Made by a program: the position numbers and the translations under genes
Assembly (NCBI GenBank): GCA_937927975.1
Contig: CALEZT010000294.1
Coordinates: forward strand, 1 to 22,146
Origin: an uncultured Phycisphaerales bacterium
Lineage (GTDB): Bacteria > Planctomycetota > Phycisphaerae > Sedimentisphaerales > Anaerobacaceae
Reading direction: 5' to 3'
DNA: 22,146 nucleotides
In this document: in pieces, positions 1 to 8,446 of the stretch
How positions within the stretch are numbered: the stretch's first letter is position 1
How the letters are laid out: each line of letters starts with the position of its first letter
The notes under the pieces: model-generated
Databases searched by the model: none
Told to the model about the DNA's origin: nothing
Seen by the model: the letters and a program-made list of their open reading frames with translations, nothing else

Positions 1-41
1 GTATTCGGTGACTGGAGTTCAGACGTGTGCTCTTCCGATCT
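1..41. other. Untrimmed Illumina TruSeq adapter at contig end (artefact)
   Basis: Positions 8-41 match the 34-base TruSeq/i7-side read-2 adapter, running from GTGACTGGAGTTCAGACGTG through to the GCTCTTCCGATCT end. Positions 1-7 would then be the tail of a sample index. This is library sequence, not genome. Genomic sequence starts at about 42. Read through, the adapter gives the tell-tale spurious peptides MCSSDL on the plus strand and IGRAHV on the minus strand. Confidence 0.97.
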
Positions 42-2118
42 TCTTGATCGCCAGGCCGAGATCCGCAAAGACCTCGCCCGGCAGGCCGACCACCGCGACC
101 TCGTCGCTGATTCGGAAGACCTGCACCTCCAGCGGCGTGCTCAAGCCTCGCAACTGGGCGTCTACGATCTTGTACGCGCGGACCTGATCGAGGAAGGACA
201 TCTCGGGTGTGCCGATCTTGTCCATATCCTTCTTCGCCTGCTCGATCTCGGCGGGCGTGAATTGTTGCACAGGTGCATCGATCACCGCGCGTCCGACAGC
301 GAGACACGGCCTGGCGATGCTCTTTGCCTGCTCCAGACCTGTCGCCACAGTCCGGCCCAGGGTCGTGCCAATGGTTTCCGTCGTCAAACGTTCCCGCTTT
401 GTGACATCGATGTGATTGATGTCGCCGCAGGCGCCGTTGCCGAACAGGAGCGTGAAATCCTTGCCGAATTTCTCTCGCAGGGTCTGCTCGGCGTGATATG
501 GATAGTCGGCCGCGTACTGCGTGCCTCCGAGCGTGTCCAGGTGCAAGGCGAAGTTCACCAGGCCCGCCAGAGCCGTCTGCCCGTCGCGGAACAGGACCAC
601 GCCCACCTCGGAATCGACCGGTCCGGCCACTCGAACGATGTCGGGATTCAGGACGCCGGGATTGAAGCGGACGGTTCCATCTTTCATGTGAAAACGACGG
701 TTGAAAGAGAGCCCATGCTGCTGCGTCACGACCGACTCGGCCTGCACGGGCCGGACCTTGGCGTCCGCCTCTTTGATAGCTTGGACAATCCCCTCGACGA
801 GCTTCGACGGGTAGTCCACCTTCTCACAGGGATCGCTGCCGTGTTTGGCCAGGGCCTTCTCGTGGAGGTGGTCTCTCAGGGCGTCGAAATACAGAGGCCC
901 CGTGTGGCTGTGCGTGGCGGAGAGCAAAATGTTGTCGGCCGGGATGCCGAGTTCCCGCTCCACCTGGTCGCGGGCCCGCCGGGAGACATCGACCGAAAGC
1001 CCGATCAGGTCGCAGAAGACCATCGCGGCCCGCGTGTCGCCCTGGCGAAGGACCAGGGCCTTGGCGTGCAGCGGATTGAGCACGCCTGTGCTGAGCCGCT
1101 CGTTGAAGTAGCCGCACATGCGATAGCCGACCGGAGGCGTGATGTCCGCGACCGCGACGCCGGCCTGCAACGGCTTGGGCGTTTGGGGCTGCGACTTCTG
1201 GCCCGTCAGCTTCTCCAGGAATTCGCGCGTCTTCTTCGCCTCGGCCAACGTGTGAGGCAAATCGCCCGGCTCGAGGCACTCGACGACGAGAGCCCCTTTC
1301 TTGAAGCCGCCGGCCTGGAGCCTGGCGAAGACCGCCGGGAAATCGACCCTCCCGGTCCCCGGCGTGACGTCGACGTTCTTGGGCGGCTTGAAATCCTTGA
1401 CGCTCATGCCCACGACCAGCCCCTCGACGCTCGGGGCATCGTCCACCGGATCGAGCTTGCCGTCGGAGTAATAGAAGATATTGCCGGGGTCGTACCAGAT
1501 GCCGAAGTTCTTGTGCCCGACGAATTCGACGGTCTTTCGGCACTGAGGCCCTGTGGCGTTGAGCCCGCCGTGGGGTTTGACGCTGATGCCCATGCCCTTG
1601 GCGGCCGCGTAGTCGCAGCACTCGCCGATCGCCTTGTAGTAAGGCTCGTAGAGCTTGGGGTCGCCGACGCCGCCCATGAGCAGATTCATCGTGCCGCACG
1701 CGGCGCAGTTGTCGATCAGTCGCCTGAGTCCTTCGATGCCCGCCTCCAGCGACTTGCCGACGGGAATATCGCCCCCGTAGACCGAGACTACCTTGAGGTT
1801 GCGTTTGCGGATTTCCTCCGCGATCTGGGCGGCCTCCTCGGGCGTTGTGTTCACAGAGATCACGAGCCCGGACTTCGACTTCGTGGTCATCAGACCGACG
1901 TATCGGTACCCCGCCTCGACAATGGCGTCGAGCGCCACGCGATAGTCGTCCTGCGCCCACGGCCGCGTGTAGCAGCCGATCAGGTAGGGTTCCTCGGACG
2001 CTGCACTTGCAGACACAAGCCCCGGCCATAGCGTGGTCACAGCCCCCACGCCCAATCCCGCCGCAACCGCTTGATTCAGAAACTCACGCCGCGAAATCTG
2101 CCGTTCTTTGGAGTCCAT
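42..2118 (-). CDS. Tat-exported sugar isomerase-like TIM barrel fused to neutral ceramidase-like domain, C-terminus missing
   Basis: The N-terminus carries a Tat signal (S9-R10-R11-E12-F13-L14, then a hydrophobic stretch ending near ASAAS), so export of a folded protein is expected. Residues about 45-308 look like a xylose-isomerase/AP-endonuclease-2 TIM barrel (sugar phosphate isomerase/epimerase type), with the blocks IWYDPGNI, MSVKDF, GRVDF and VVECL that usually hold the metal and acid/base residues. From about residue 317 a second domain resembles neutral/alkaline ceramidase (PF04734): VADITPP at its start, a metal-type SATHSHTGP near 402, and GNGACGDINHIDV near 558. Known members cleave N-acyl sphingoid amides, but many bacterial relatives are uncharacterised, so the substrate is open. 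The ATG is preceded by GAGAGGG with a 5-nt spacer. About 692 codons are genomic; the last codons run into adapter, so the true C-terminus is absent. It lies downstream of the Gfo/Idh/MocA gene on the same strand, 167 bp away. Confidence 0.85.
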
Positions 2119-2156
2119 TTTCGCCCTCTCATCAGAATCCAGAGTCTACGCCGGCA

Positions 2157-2265
2157 TGTCATCCTGAGCCAAGCGAAGGATCTGGGCCGCGAAGAGGAAA
2201 ACGCGCGCGTTTCGAAACGCCGCTTCCCATCGAGGGCCGGATGCTTCACTGCGTTCAGCATGACA
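2157..2265. repeat. MITE-like palindromic interspersed repeat
   Basis: The arms 2157-2183 (TGTCATCCTGAG...) and 2239-2265 (...TTCAGCATGACA) are imperfect terminal inverted repeats. On each strand the end reads TGTCAT-C/G-CTGA-G/A-C...GAAG-G/C-ATC. Inside is a perfect 14-bp palindrome, AAACGCGCGCGTTT, at 2199-2212. Translated, the element gives the peptides ILSQAKDL and CHAERSEAS, seen as spurious reading frames in many environmental bacterial assemblies, which suggests a widespread non-coding mobile repeat. It has no coding capacity of its own. It separates the two Tat-signal genes. Confidence 0.75.
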
Positions 2266-2285
2266 AGAGAGCCGGTGCATTTCGA

Positions 2286-3536
2286 TTACCCTTCTCGGAT
2301 CTCCCGTTTCGCGGCGTCGTAGACCGTCCGCTTGCCGCTGTCGAACGCCTGGACCGCCATCAGGCAGGCGACCGCGTGCTGATAGCCGGCGTCGATCGAC
2401 GCGTTGGGCGTCTTGCGGGACCGCAGGCACTGGAGCCAATCGAGGAAGTGGTCTGGCATGGGCACATCCTTCACCTGGTTCTTGCCGCGGATCTTGCCCG
2501 AACGCTTCGCGCCGCCCTCGGCGGTCAGGACCGGCGCGGTCCACGAGACCATGTCGAGCACGCCCTCGTCGCCGAAGATCTTGAAGCTGTTGCCGCTGCC
2601 GTTGCCGCAGAGGGTCGAGTAGCTCACCAGGAACCCCTCGGGATAGACCCACAGCGCCTGCACGTGATCGGGACAGGTGAAGTGGTGCTCGTCGTTGTAG
2701 GTGAACGTCCCGCCCAGGCTCACGCAGCTCGTCGGGAAGGTCGCCCCCGTGATGAAGTGCACGAGGTCGAGGAAGTGGCTGCCGTAGCCGCAGGTCGGAC
2801 CGTCGGAGAACTCGCGGTAACCGTACCAGCCCGAGTAGAAGATCGGGTCGAACGGTCGGGTGGATCGATCGCCCACGAACTCCTTCCAGTCCACGTCCTG
2901 CTCTTTCACGTCCTTGAGATACGAGTACCAATAGGGCCTCTCGTTGTTGCGGCACTGCTCGATCCGTCCCACCGTCCCGAGGATTCCGGTCTTGTACAAC
3001 TCCCGACAGCCCGCGAAGCTCGGGAGGCTGCGAAGCTGGGTCCCGATCTGCACGACCGTCCCGGCCTTCTTCACCGCGTCGCAGGCCTGGCGGAGCCCCT
3101 CCATGTCCATCGCCAACGGTTTCTCGCAGTATGCGTCCTTGCCTGCCTCCGCGGCGGCCTTCAGATGCGTCGTATGGTGGCAATCGGGCGACGCGATCAT
3201 GACCGCGTCCACGTCTTTGAGGGCAACCACGTCGCGATACGACACGAATTTCCGCGCCGGTCGGCCGTACCACTCGTTGGCCTGGGCCGAGGCGATCTCT
3301 CGCCGGAGACGCCAGGGGTCGCACACCGCGGTGATTTCGACGTTCTGCTCCTTGTCGAAGGGATGGATGCCCTTCATGTGGGCGTTGACGCCGCGGTCGC
3401 CGCAGCCGATCTGGGCGATCGAAATGCGGTCGTTGGCGCCGGGAATTCTCGCATAGCTGGCCGCGGGAAACGCCAATGCGGCGCTTGTGCCTGCGGTGGT
3501 CTTGAGAAACGTTCGACGGGAGACTGAGCGATCCAT
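2286..3536 (-). CDS. Tat-exported Gfo/Idh/MocA family oxidoreductase
   Basis: This 416-aa protein has a clear Tat signal (S6-R7-R8-T9-F10-L11-K12) followed by a hydrophobic segment ending near YARIPGA. Residues about 36-150 form an NAD(P)-binding Rossmann fold: the dinucleotide loop is GCGDRG at 44-49, and the family's EKP motif with its presumed catalytic lysine is E138-K139-P140. The C-terminal alpha/beta domain carries H254-x2-D257-x2-H260 in GYGSHFLDLVHF. Families of this type oxidise or reduce sugars, inositols and sugar derivatives, and the substrate cannot be read from sequence. The start was chosen because the Tat signal begins there and AAGGAGG sits at 3550-3544 with a 7-nt spacer; the longer in-frame extension upstream crosses a promoter and a palindrome. 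The gene is divergent from the CotH genes and precedes the TIM-barrel/ceramidase gene, so the two may share an mRNA across the repeat between them. Confidence 0.92.
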   Translation of the reverse strand: MDRSVSRRTFLKTTAGTSAALAFPAASYARIPGANDRISIAQIGCGDRGVNAHMKGIHPFDKEQNVEITAVCDPWRLRREIASAQANEWYGRPARKFVSYRDVVALKDVDAVMIASPDCHHTTHLKAAAEAGKDAYCEKPLAMDMEGLRQACDAVKKAGTVVQIGTQLRSLPSFAGCRELYKTGILGTVGRIEQCRNNERPYWYSYLKDVKEQDVDWKEFVGDRSTRPFDPIFYSGWYGYREFSDGPTCGYGSHFLDLVHFITGATFPTSCVSLGGTFTYNDEHHFTCPDHVQALWVYPEGFLVSYSTLCGNGSGNSFKIFGDEGVLDMVSWTAPVLTAEGGAKRSGKIRGKNQVKDVPMPDHFLDWLQCLRSRKTPNASIDAGYQHAVACLMAVQAFDSGKRTVYDAAKREIREG

Positions 3537-3617
3537 GATTGATCCTCCTTCAACGATGATACGATTGGTCTGCATTCCATCATCGGCATTCGTCCGTTGG
3601 CACGACATCGACCATGG

Positions 3618-3646
3618 ATTATATCCGGGGGCCTTGGAGTTGTCAC
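3618..3646 (-). promoter_or_regulatory. Sigma70-type promoter for the oxidoreductase gene
   Basis: On the minus strand GTGACA (3646-3641, 5/6 to TTGACA) is followed after exactly 17 nt by a perfect TATAAT (3623-3618). The start site would be near 3611, giving a leader of about 75 nt before the ATG at 3536. Confidence 0.65.
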
Positions 3647-3677
3647 ATGGCAAGACTCGGTCCGGGGTTGCGTTTTT

Positions 3678-3754
3678 CGCTTTAGGGATACCAGCGGGGA
3701 GAGGAGGGAGGCCCAACAGACGGTCGGGCGCTCCCCGCTGGTATCCGCAAAGCG
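3678..3754. repeat. Long palindromic element between divergent promoters
   Basis: Arms 3678-3701 and 3731-3754 are inverted repeats pairing at 22 of 24 positions. The inner 16 bp are perfect (GGATACCAGCGGGGAG against CTCCCCGCTGGTATCC), around a 29-nt centre. Both flanking genes point away, so it cannot be the terminator of either. It lies upstream of both promoters. It could be a short mobile palindrome (REP/MITE type), a protein-binding site or a small RNA. The centre has no coding content. Confidence 0.75.
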
Positions 3755-3830
3755 ATGAACACACCCCTCGACTGTAACTGGAGATGGCATGCGAGACCAT
3801 TCCACGGCATACCGGGTGGGGCGAATCCGT

Positions 3831-3860
3831 TTGACCTGCGGGCATCAAATCGGCTATAAT
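3831..3860 (+). promoter_or_regulatory. Sigma70-type promoter for the CotH/LTD genes
   Basis: TTGACC (3831-3836) and a perfect TATAAT (3855-3860) are 18 nt apart. The start site would be near 3867, leaving a leader of about 86 nt. The leader contains the short palindrome GACCGCGAGCGGTC (3910-3923) and the ribosome site GAGGAAGG (3938-3945). Confidence 0.72.
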
Positions 3861-3952
3861 ACTCGATAATTCGAAGGCGTTTTTCGATATCGGTTGCACC
3901 CGCAGGAGGGACCGCGAGCGGTCGGCGAGGACCTTGTGAGGAAGGATGAAGA

Positions 3953-6900
3953 ATGCGTAAGTCCGCCGGATGGATGCCGTTCATATCGGTCGTTGTTCTC
4001 GCGTCGCTTTGGAGCCATTCCGCCTGCGGACAGGTACCCCTGGTCCTCAATGAGCTGATGGCTTCCAACGGATCGACGCTCGCGGACCCGCAGGGCCAGT
4101 ACGACGACTGGATCGAGATCTATAACGGGTCCCGTTCGCCCTTCAACGCGGGCGGTCTCTACCTCAGCGACGATCCCGCAACCCCCCAACGGTGGCGAAT
4201 TCCAACGAACGCCCCGGGGCTCACCACCGTCCCGGCCGGCGGATTCCTGCTGATCTGGGCCGACGGCCGGACCACCGATTCGGGGCTCCACGCGAGCTTC
4301 AGCCTGGACGCAGACGGCGACGCTCTCTATCTGTACGACGCCGACGGCGTCACGCTCATCGACAGCATCGCGTTCGGCAACCAGATCTCCGACGTCTCTT
4401 TCGGTCGATACCCCGACGCCACCGGCGACTGGCGATTCCTGACCATCCCTACGCCGGGGATGTCGAACGTCGAGCCTGCGATGGGCGTCGTTTCGAACCT
4501 CCGATTCAGTCACGAACGGGGTTTCTACGACACCGCCTTCGACCTGACCCTCGCATGCAAAACACCCGGCGCGGAGATCTACTACACCACCGACGGCAGC
4601 AGACCCTACCTCCTGAGCGGACGTCGGCCCACCGGGACCCTGTACACCCGGCCCATCCGAATCACCAGGACGACCTGCCTTCGGGCGATCGCGGTCCTGC
4701 AGGACTGGGTCCCCAGCCCGGTCCAGACGCAAACCTACATCTTCCCGGCCAACGTCGCCCAGCAGCCGGCCCTGCCCGCCGGTTTTCCGTCCACCTGGGG
4801 CGCACGCTCGGCGGACTATCAAATGGCCCCGGCGATCCTCTCCAACCCTCAGTACGGCAGCCAACTGCAGGCCGCCCTGATGTCGCTGCCTTCGATGTCG
4901 ATTGTGATGACCAATCAGGACTTGTTCGATCCCCAGACCGGCATCTACGCCAACTCCGGCAACAGCGGCATCAACTGGGAACGGCCCGCTTCGATCGAGC
5001 TGATTCACCCGGACGGAACGGAGGGCTTCCAGACCGATTGCGGAGTGCGCATTCAAGGAGGCTATTTCCGACAGCCCTCGGCAGGCAAGAAACACTCCTT
5101 TCGCCTGCTGTTCAAGGGGATCTACGGCCCGACAAAACTGCGGTATCCCCTGTTCGGCGACGACGCAGCCCAGGAGTTCGACACCATCACGCTCCGCGCC
5201 GGCGCCAACGACGGTTACATCTGGGGCGGGAACGAATCGAACGTGCAGTACACGCGAGACCAGTTCATGCGGGATTTCCAGCTCGGCACCGGCAACGCCG
5301 CCTCCCATGGCAACTTCGTCCACCTCTACGTCAACGGCCTGTACTGGGGGCTCTACAATCCCTGCGAGCGGCCCGACGGGTCTTTCTCCAGCAGCTATTA
5401 CGGCGGACTGAAGGAAGACTGGGACGTAATGCGACACAAGAGCTTCACCGTCGACCAGGGCGACCGCACCGCGCTCAATCAGATGCTCTCCCTGTGCCAG
5501 GAGGCGGGCAGGTCCTATGAAGCCTTGATGAGACTTCAAGGCAAAGGCCTCGACGGCCGGCGCCGAGCCGAGTACCCCTGCCTGCTCGATCTGCCCAACT
5601 ACGTGGACTATATCCTCGTCAACGTCTGGGGCGGCAACTGGGACTGGCCCTGGAACAACTACTGGCTGGGCCGGGACCGAACCGCCGCCAGCACAGGTTT
5701 CAAGTTCTACTGCTGGGACGCGGAGGACGTGATGCTCACGTCGCGATCGCCCCTGAATTTCAACATGCTCACCGCCGGCAACTTCAGCAGCGAAGTCGGA
5801 CAGCCCCACGCGCGTCTCAAAGAGAACCCCGAGTACCGCCTGTTCTTCGCCGACCGCGTTCACCGCCTGTTCTTCAATCGCGGAATCCTCACGACGAATT
5901 CCCTGATCGCGAGGTACGCGCAACTGGCAGGCGGCATCGAGCAGGCGATCATCCCCGAAGCAGCTCGCTGGGCGGACCAAAACGGCAGCAACGTCACCCC
6001 GGCGCACTGGATCTCGATGCGGGACAGGATTCTCACCACCTACCTTCCGCAGCGGACCGGCATCGTCCTGGGCCAACTCCGTGCCGCAGGGCTGTATCCG
6101 AGCATCGACGCTCCCGTCTTCCACGTGGACGGGACGCCGCAGCACGGCGGGCCCGTCGCATCGTCGCACCGCCTGACCATGGAAGGCGGCAACGTCGTCT
6201 ACTACACCCTGGACGGCTCCGACCCGAGGATTGCGGGCTCGGCCGGCGGGACGATCGTCGGTAAAACGATCCTGGAAGAAAATGCGCCGAAAAAGGCGCT
6301 GGTCCCCACCGCGACGATCTCCGACGCCTGGAAAGGCGGCGCTGCGTTCGATGATTCCGCATGGATCCGCGGCGCCGGCGGCGTCGGCTATGAGCTCGAA
6401 AGCGGGTTCGAGGCCTACATCGGCATCGATCTGGCGGACCAGATGTACCAACGCAACTCCAGTTGCTACATTCGCATCCCGTTCAACGTCGCATCCGACG
6501 ATCATGCCTCTTTCTCCGGCCTGTCTCTGAACGTCCGCTGCGATGATGGTTTCGTCGCCTATCTGAACGGAACGGAGATCGCCAGGAAAAACGTCACAGG
6601 CGCTCCCGCATGGAACTCCGCGACCGGGACCTCGGTTTCCGACTCAGCCGCGGTGGTGTTCGAACTCTTCGACGTCACGACGCATCTCTCCAAGCTGCGA
6701 TCGGGCGACAACCTCCTGGCGGTCCAGGCGATGAACTCATCGAGCGCCAGCAGAGACCTCCTGTTCTCCGCGCAACTGGTGGCAAGCAAGACCCTGGGTG
6801 GGAACGATCCTGTCGGCGTGTCCCTGACCGCTCTGCGATACAGCGGCCCGATCACCCTGGACAAGACCACTCGCGTCAAAGCCAGGACCCTGGGCGGCAC

Positions 6901-8419
6901 GACCTGGAGCGCGCTGAACGAAGCGGTCTTTGCGGTCGGTCCTGTGGCCCAGAGCCTGCGGATCAGCGAGATTCACTATCATCCGGCCGGCGATCCCAAT
7001 GCCGAGTTCATCGAGCTGACCAACGTCGGCTCCCAGAACCTCAACCTGAACCTCGTGCGTTTTGCCAGGGGCATCACGTTCACCTTCCCCCCCTTCGACC
7101 TGCCTGCGGAAGGTTACTGCCTTCTGGTCAAAGACCTTACAGCTTTTGAAGCGGTCTACGGCAACAAGCTGCCGGTGGTCGGCCAGTACACAGGCAGCCT
7201 GGACAATGCAGGCGAGAAGCTCGAACTGCTCGACGCCGTGGGGCAGGTCATCCAGAGCTTCGAATACAAGGACAACTGGTTCGATCTGACCGATGGGCTT
7301 GGGTTCTCGTTGACGATGCGAGATCCACGCACAGGCGACCCTGGCAATAAGAGCGCCTGGCGGCCGAGCGCCCTGGCAGGCGGCTCGCCGGGCACAGACG
7401 ACAACGGCTTGGTCCCTGAGCCCGGCTCGGTCGTAATCAACGAGATCCTGTCCAATCCTTCCGGCGGCTCCGATTGGATCGAACTGTACAACACGACCGA
7501 CCGCTCGATCGACCTCGGCGGCTGGTTCCTCTCCGACGACGGCAACGACCTGACCAAGTACCGGATCGCCCAGGGCACAAGCATCCCGGCCAAAGGGTAC
7601 ATCGTCTTTACACAGGATCAGCACTTCGGCAATTCGGCCGATCCCGGCTCTCGCAAGAGCTTCGGCCTGGCCAAAGACGGCGAAACCGTCTATCTGCACT
7701 CGGGCCTGGATGGGATTCTGACCGGCTACAGCGAAAAGGAGAAGTTCGACGCCTCCGAGCCTGGAGTCTCGCTGGGCCGCTGGCAGAAGAGCACGGGAAC
7801 GTACAACTTCGTTGCGTTGGCGGAGCCCACGCCGGGACAGGCCAACGCCGCTCCGCTCGTCGGGCCGGTCGTCATTACCGAGATCATGTACCATCCGGCG
7901 GATCAGCCCGACGCCGAATACGTGGAGTTGCTCAACATCGGCGATGCAGCCGTGACGCTGTATGATGCAGAGAAGCAGCTTCCCTGGCGGTTCACCGACG
8001 ATCCTCAGGACCCGGCGATCGAACTGCTGTTTCCGAGCGATCCGCCTGTGACGCTGGCGCCAGGTCAGTATCTGATCTTGGCCAAGGATCTGAGCCTGCT
8101 CAACAGCAGATACAGCGTGCCTGCGAGCGTAAAGGTCCTGGCTTGGGATATCGGCAGACTGACCAACGGCAGCGAGAGAATCCAGTTGAGCCGGCCGTTC
8201 AACGTCGATGACGAAGGCAAGATTGAGTGGATTCGTGTGGATCGGATTTCGTACAGCGACGGCTCGCATCCGCAGGATTTCGCAACCGGCGTAGACCCCT
8301 GGCCGGTCGAGGCGGATGGCCAGGGCAAGTCGCTCCATCGAATCGATCCCCATGCCTACGGCAACGACCCCGAGAACTGGCGGGCGGCCATCCCCTCGCC
8401 GGGAAGAGCCAGTCCATAG
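3953..8419 (+). CDS. Large secreted CotH-family protein with four lamin-tail domains
   Basis: A 1488-aa secreted protein with a Sec signal at residues 1-26 (cleavage near SACGQ). Domains in order: lamin-tail domain (LTD) about 28-173 (VLNELMASN...DDWIEIYN); chitobiase C-terminal-like beta-sandwich about 179-263 (IYYTTDGSRP); CotH-like region about 314-713, with RIQGGYF, VNGLYWGLYN, NWDWPWNNYW and the acidic block WDAED at 588-592; a second chitobiase-C-like motif (YYTLDGSDPR) about 720-765; an unnamed beta-rich module about 777-945 (ISDAWKG, DDGFVAYLNG); then three more LTDs at about 1001-1146, 1159-1300 and 1303-1488. CotH proteins include spore-coat and eukaryote-like protein kinases; here a surface or matrix role is inferred. 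No sortase, dockerin or PEP-CTERM tail is visible. The start has GAGGAAGG with a 7-nt spacer; an ATG at 3946 opens only a 4-codon frame overlapping the true start. The next gene is a paralog 27 bp downstream. Confidence 0.88.
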   Translation: MRKSAGWMPFISVVVLASLWSHSACGQVPLVLNELMASNGSTLADPQGQYDDWIEIYNGSRSPFNAGGLYLSDDPATPQRWRIPTNAPGLTTVPAGGFLLIWADGRTTDSGLHASFSLDADGDALYLYDADGVTLIDSIAFGNQISDVSFGRYPDATGDWRFLTIPTPGMSNVEPAMGVVSNLRFSHERGFYDTAFDLTLACKTPGAEIYYTTDGSRPYLLSGRRPTGTLYTRPIRITRTTCLRAIAVLQDWVPSPVQTQTYIFPANVAQQPALPAGFPSTWGARSADYQMAPAILSNPQYGSQLQAALMSLPSMSIVMTNQDLFDPQTGIYANSGNSGINWERPASIELIHPDGTEGFQTDCGVRIQGGYFRQPSAGKKHSFRLLFKGIYGPTKLRYPLFGDDAAQEFDTITLRAGANDGYIWGGNESNVQYTRDQFMRDFQLGTGNAASHGNFVHLYVNGLYWGLYNPCERPDGSFSSSYYGGLKEDWDVMRHKSFTVDQGDRTALNQMLSLCQEAGRSYEALMRLQGKGLDGRRRAEYPCLLDLPNYVDYILVNVWGGNWDWPWNNYWLGRDRTAASTGFKFYCWDAEDVMLTSRSPLNFNMLTAGNFSSEVGQPHARLKENPEYRLFFADRVHRLFFNRGILTTNSLIARYAQLAGGIEQAIIPEAARWADQNGSNVTPAHWISMRDRILTTYLPQRTGIVLGQLRAAGLYPSIDAPVFHVDGTPQHGGPVASSHRLTMEGGNVVYYTLDGSDPRIAGSAGGTIVGKTILEENAPKKALVPTATISDAWKGGAAFDDSAWIRGAGGVGYELESGFEAYIGIDLADQMYQRNSSCYIRIPFNVASDDHASFSGLSLNVRCDDGFVAYLNGTEIARKNVTGAPAWNSATGTSVSDSAAVVFELFDVTTHLSKLRSGDNLLAVQAMNSSSASRDLLFSAQLVASKTLGGNDPVGVSLTALRYSGPITLDKTTRVKARTLGGTTWSALNEAVFAVGPVAQSLRISEIHYHPAGDPNAEFIELTNVGSQNLNLNLVRFARGITFTFPPFDLPAEGYCLLVKDLTAFEAVYGNKLPVVGQYTGSLDNAGEKLELLDAVGQVIQSFEYKDNWFDLTDGLGFSLTMRDPRTGDPGNKSAWRPSALAGGSPGTDDNGLVPEPGSVVINEILSNPSGGSDWIELYNTTDRSIDLGGWFLSDDGNDLTKYRIAQGTSIPAKGYIVFTQDQHFGNSADPGSRKSFGLAKDGETVYLHSGLDGILTGYSEKEKFDASEPGVSLGRWQKSTGTYNFVALAEPTPGQANAAPLVGPVVITEIMYHPADQPDAEYVELLNIGDAAVTLYDAEKQLPWRFTDDPQDPAIELLFPSDPPVTLAPGQYLILAKDLSLLNSRYSVPASVKVLAWDIGRLTNGSERIQLSRPFNVDDEGKIEWIRVDRISYSDGSHPQDFATGVDPWPVEADGQGKSLHRIDPHAYGNDPENWRAAIPSPGRASP

Positions 8420-8446
8420 TGGCATTACGTGAGGTGAGGGTGTGAA

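Noticed and set aside
25..2031. 668-codon open frame on the plus strand opposite the ceramidase fusion
   Set aside because: It starts inside the sequencing adapter and is the antisense shadow of a gene with clear domains; long shadow frames are expected at this GC content.
3537..3899. Longer N-terminal extension of the Gfo/Idh/MocA protein
   Set aside because: It would run through the palindrome and the -10/-35 elements and bury the Tat signal; AAGGAGG supports the inner start.
3854..6505. 883-codon minus-strand frame opposite the first CotH gene
   Set aside because: Low-complexity shadow sequence with no recognisable domain; it also runs through the strong plus-strand promoter region.
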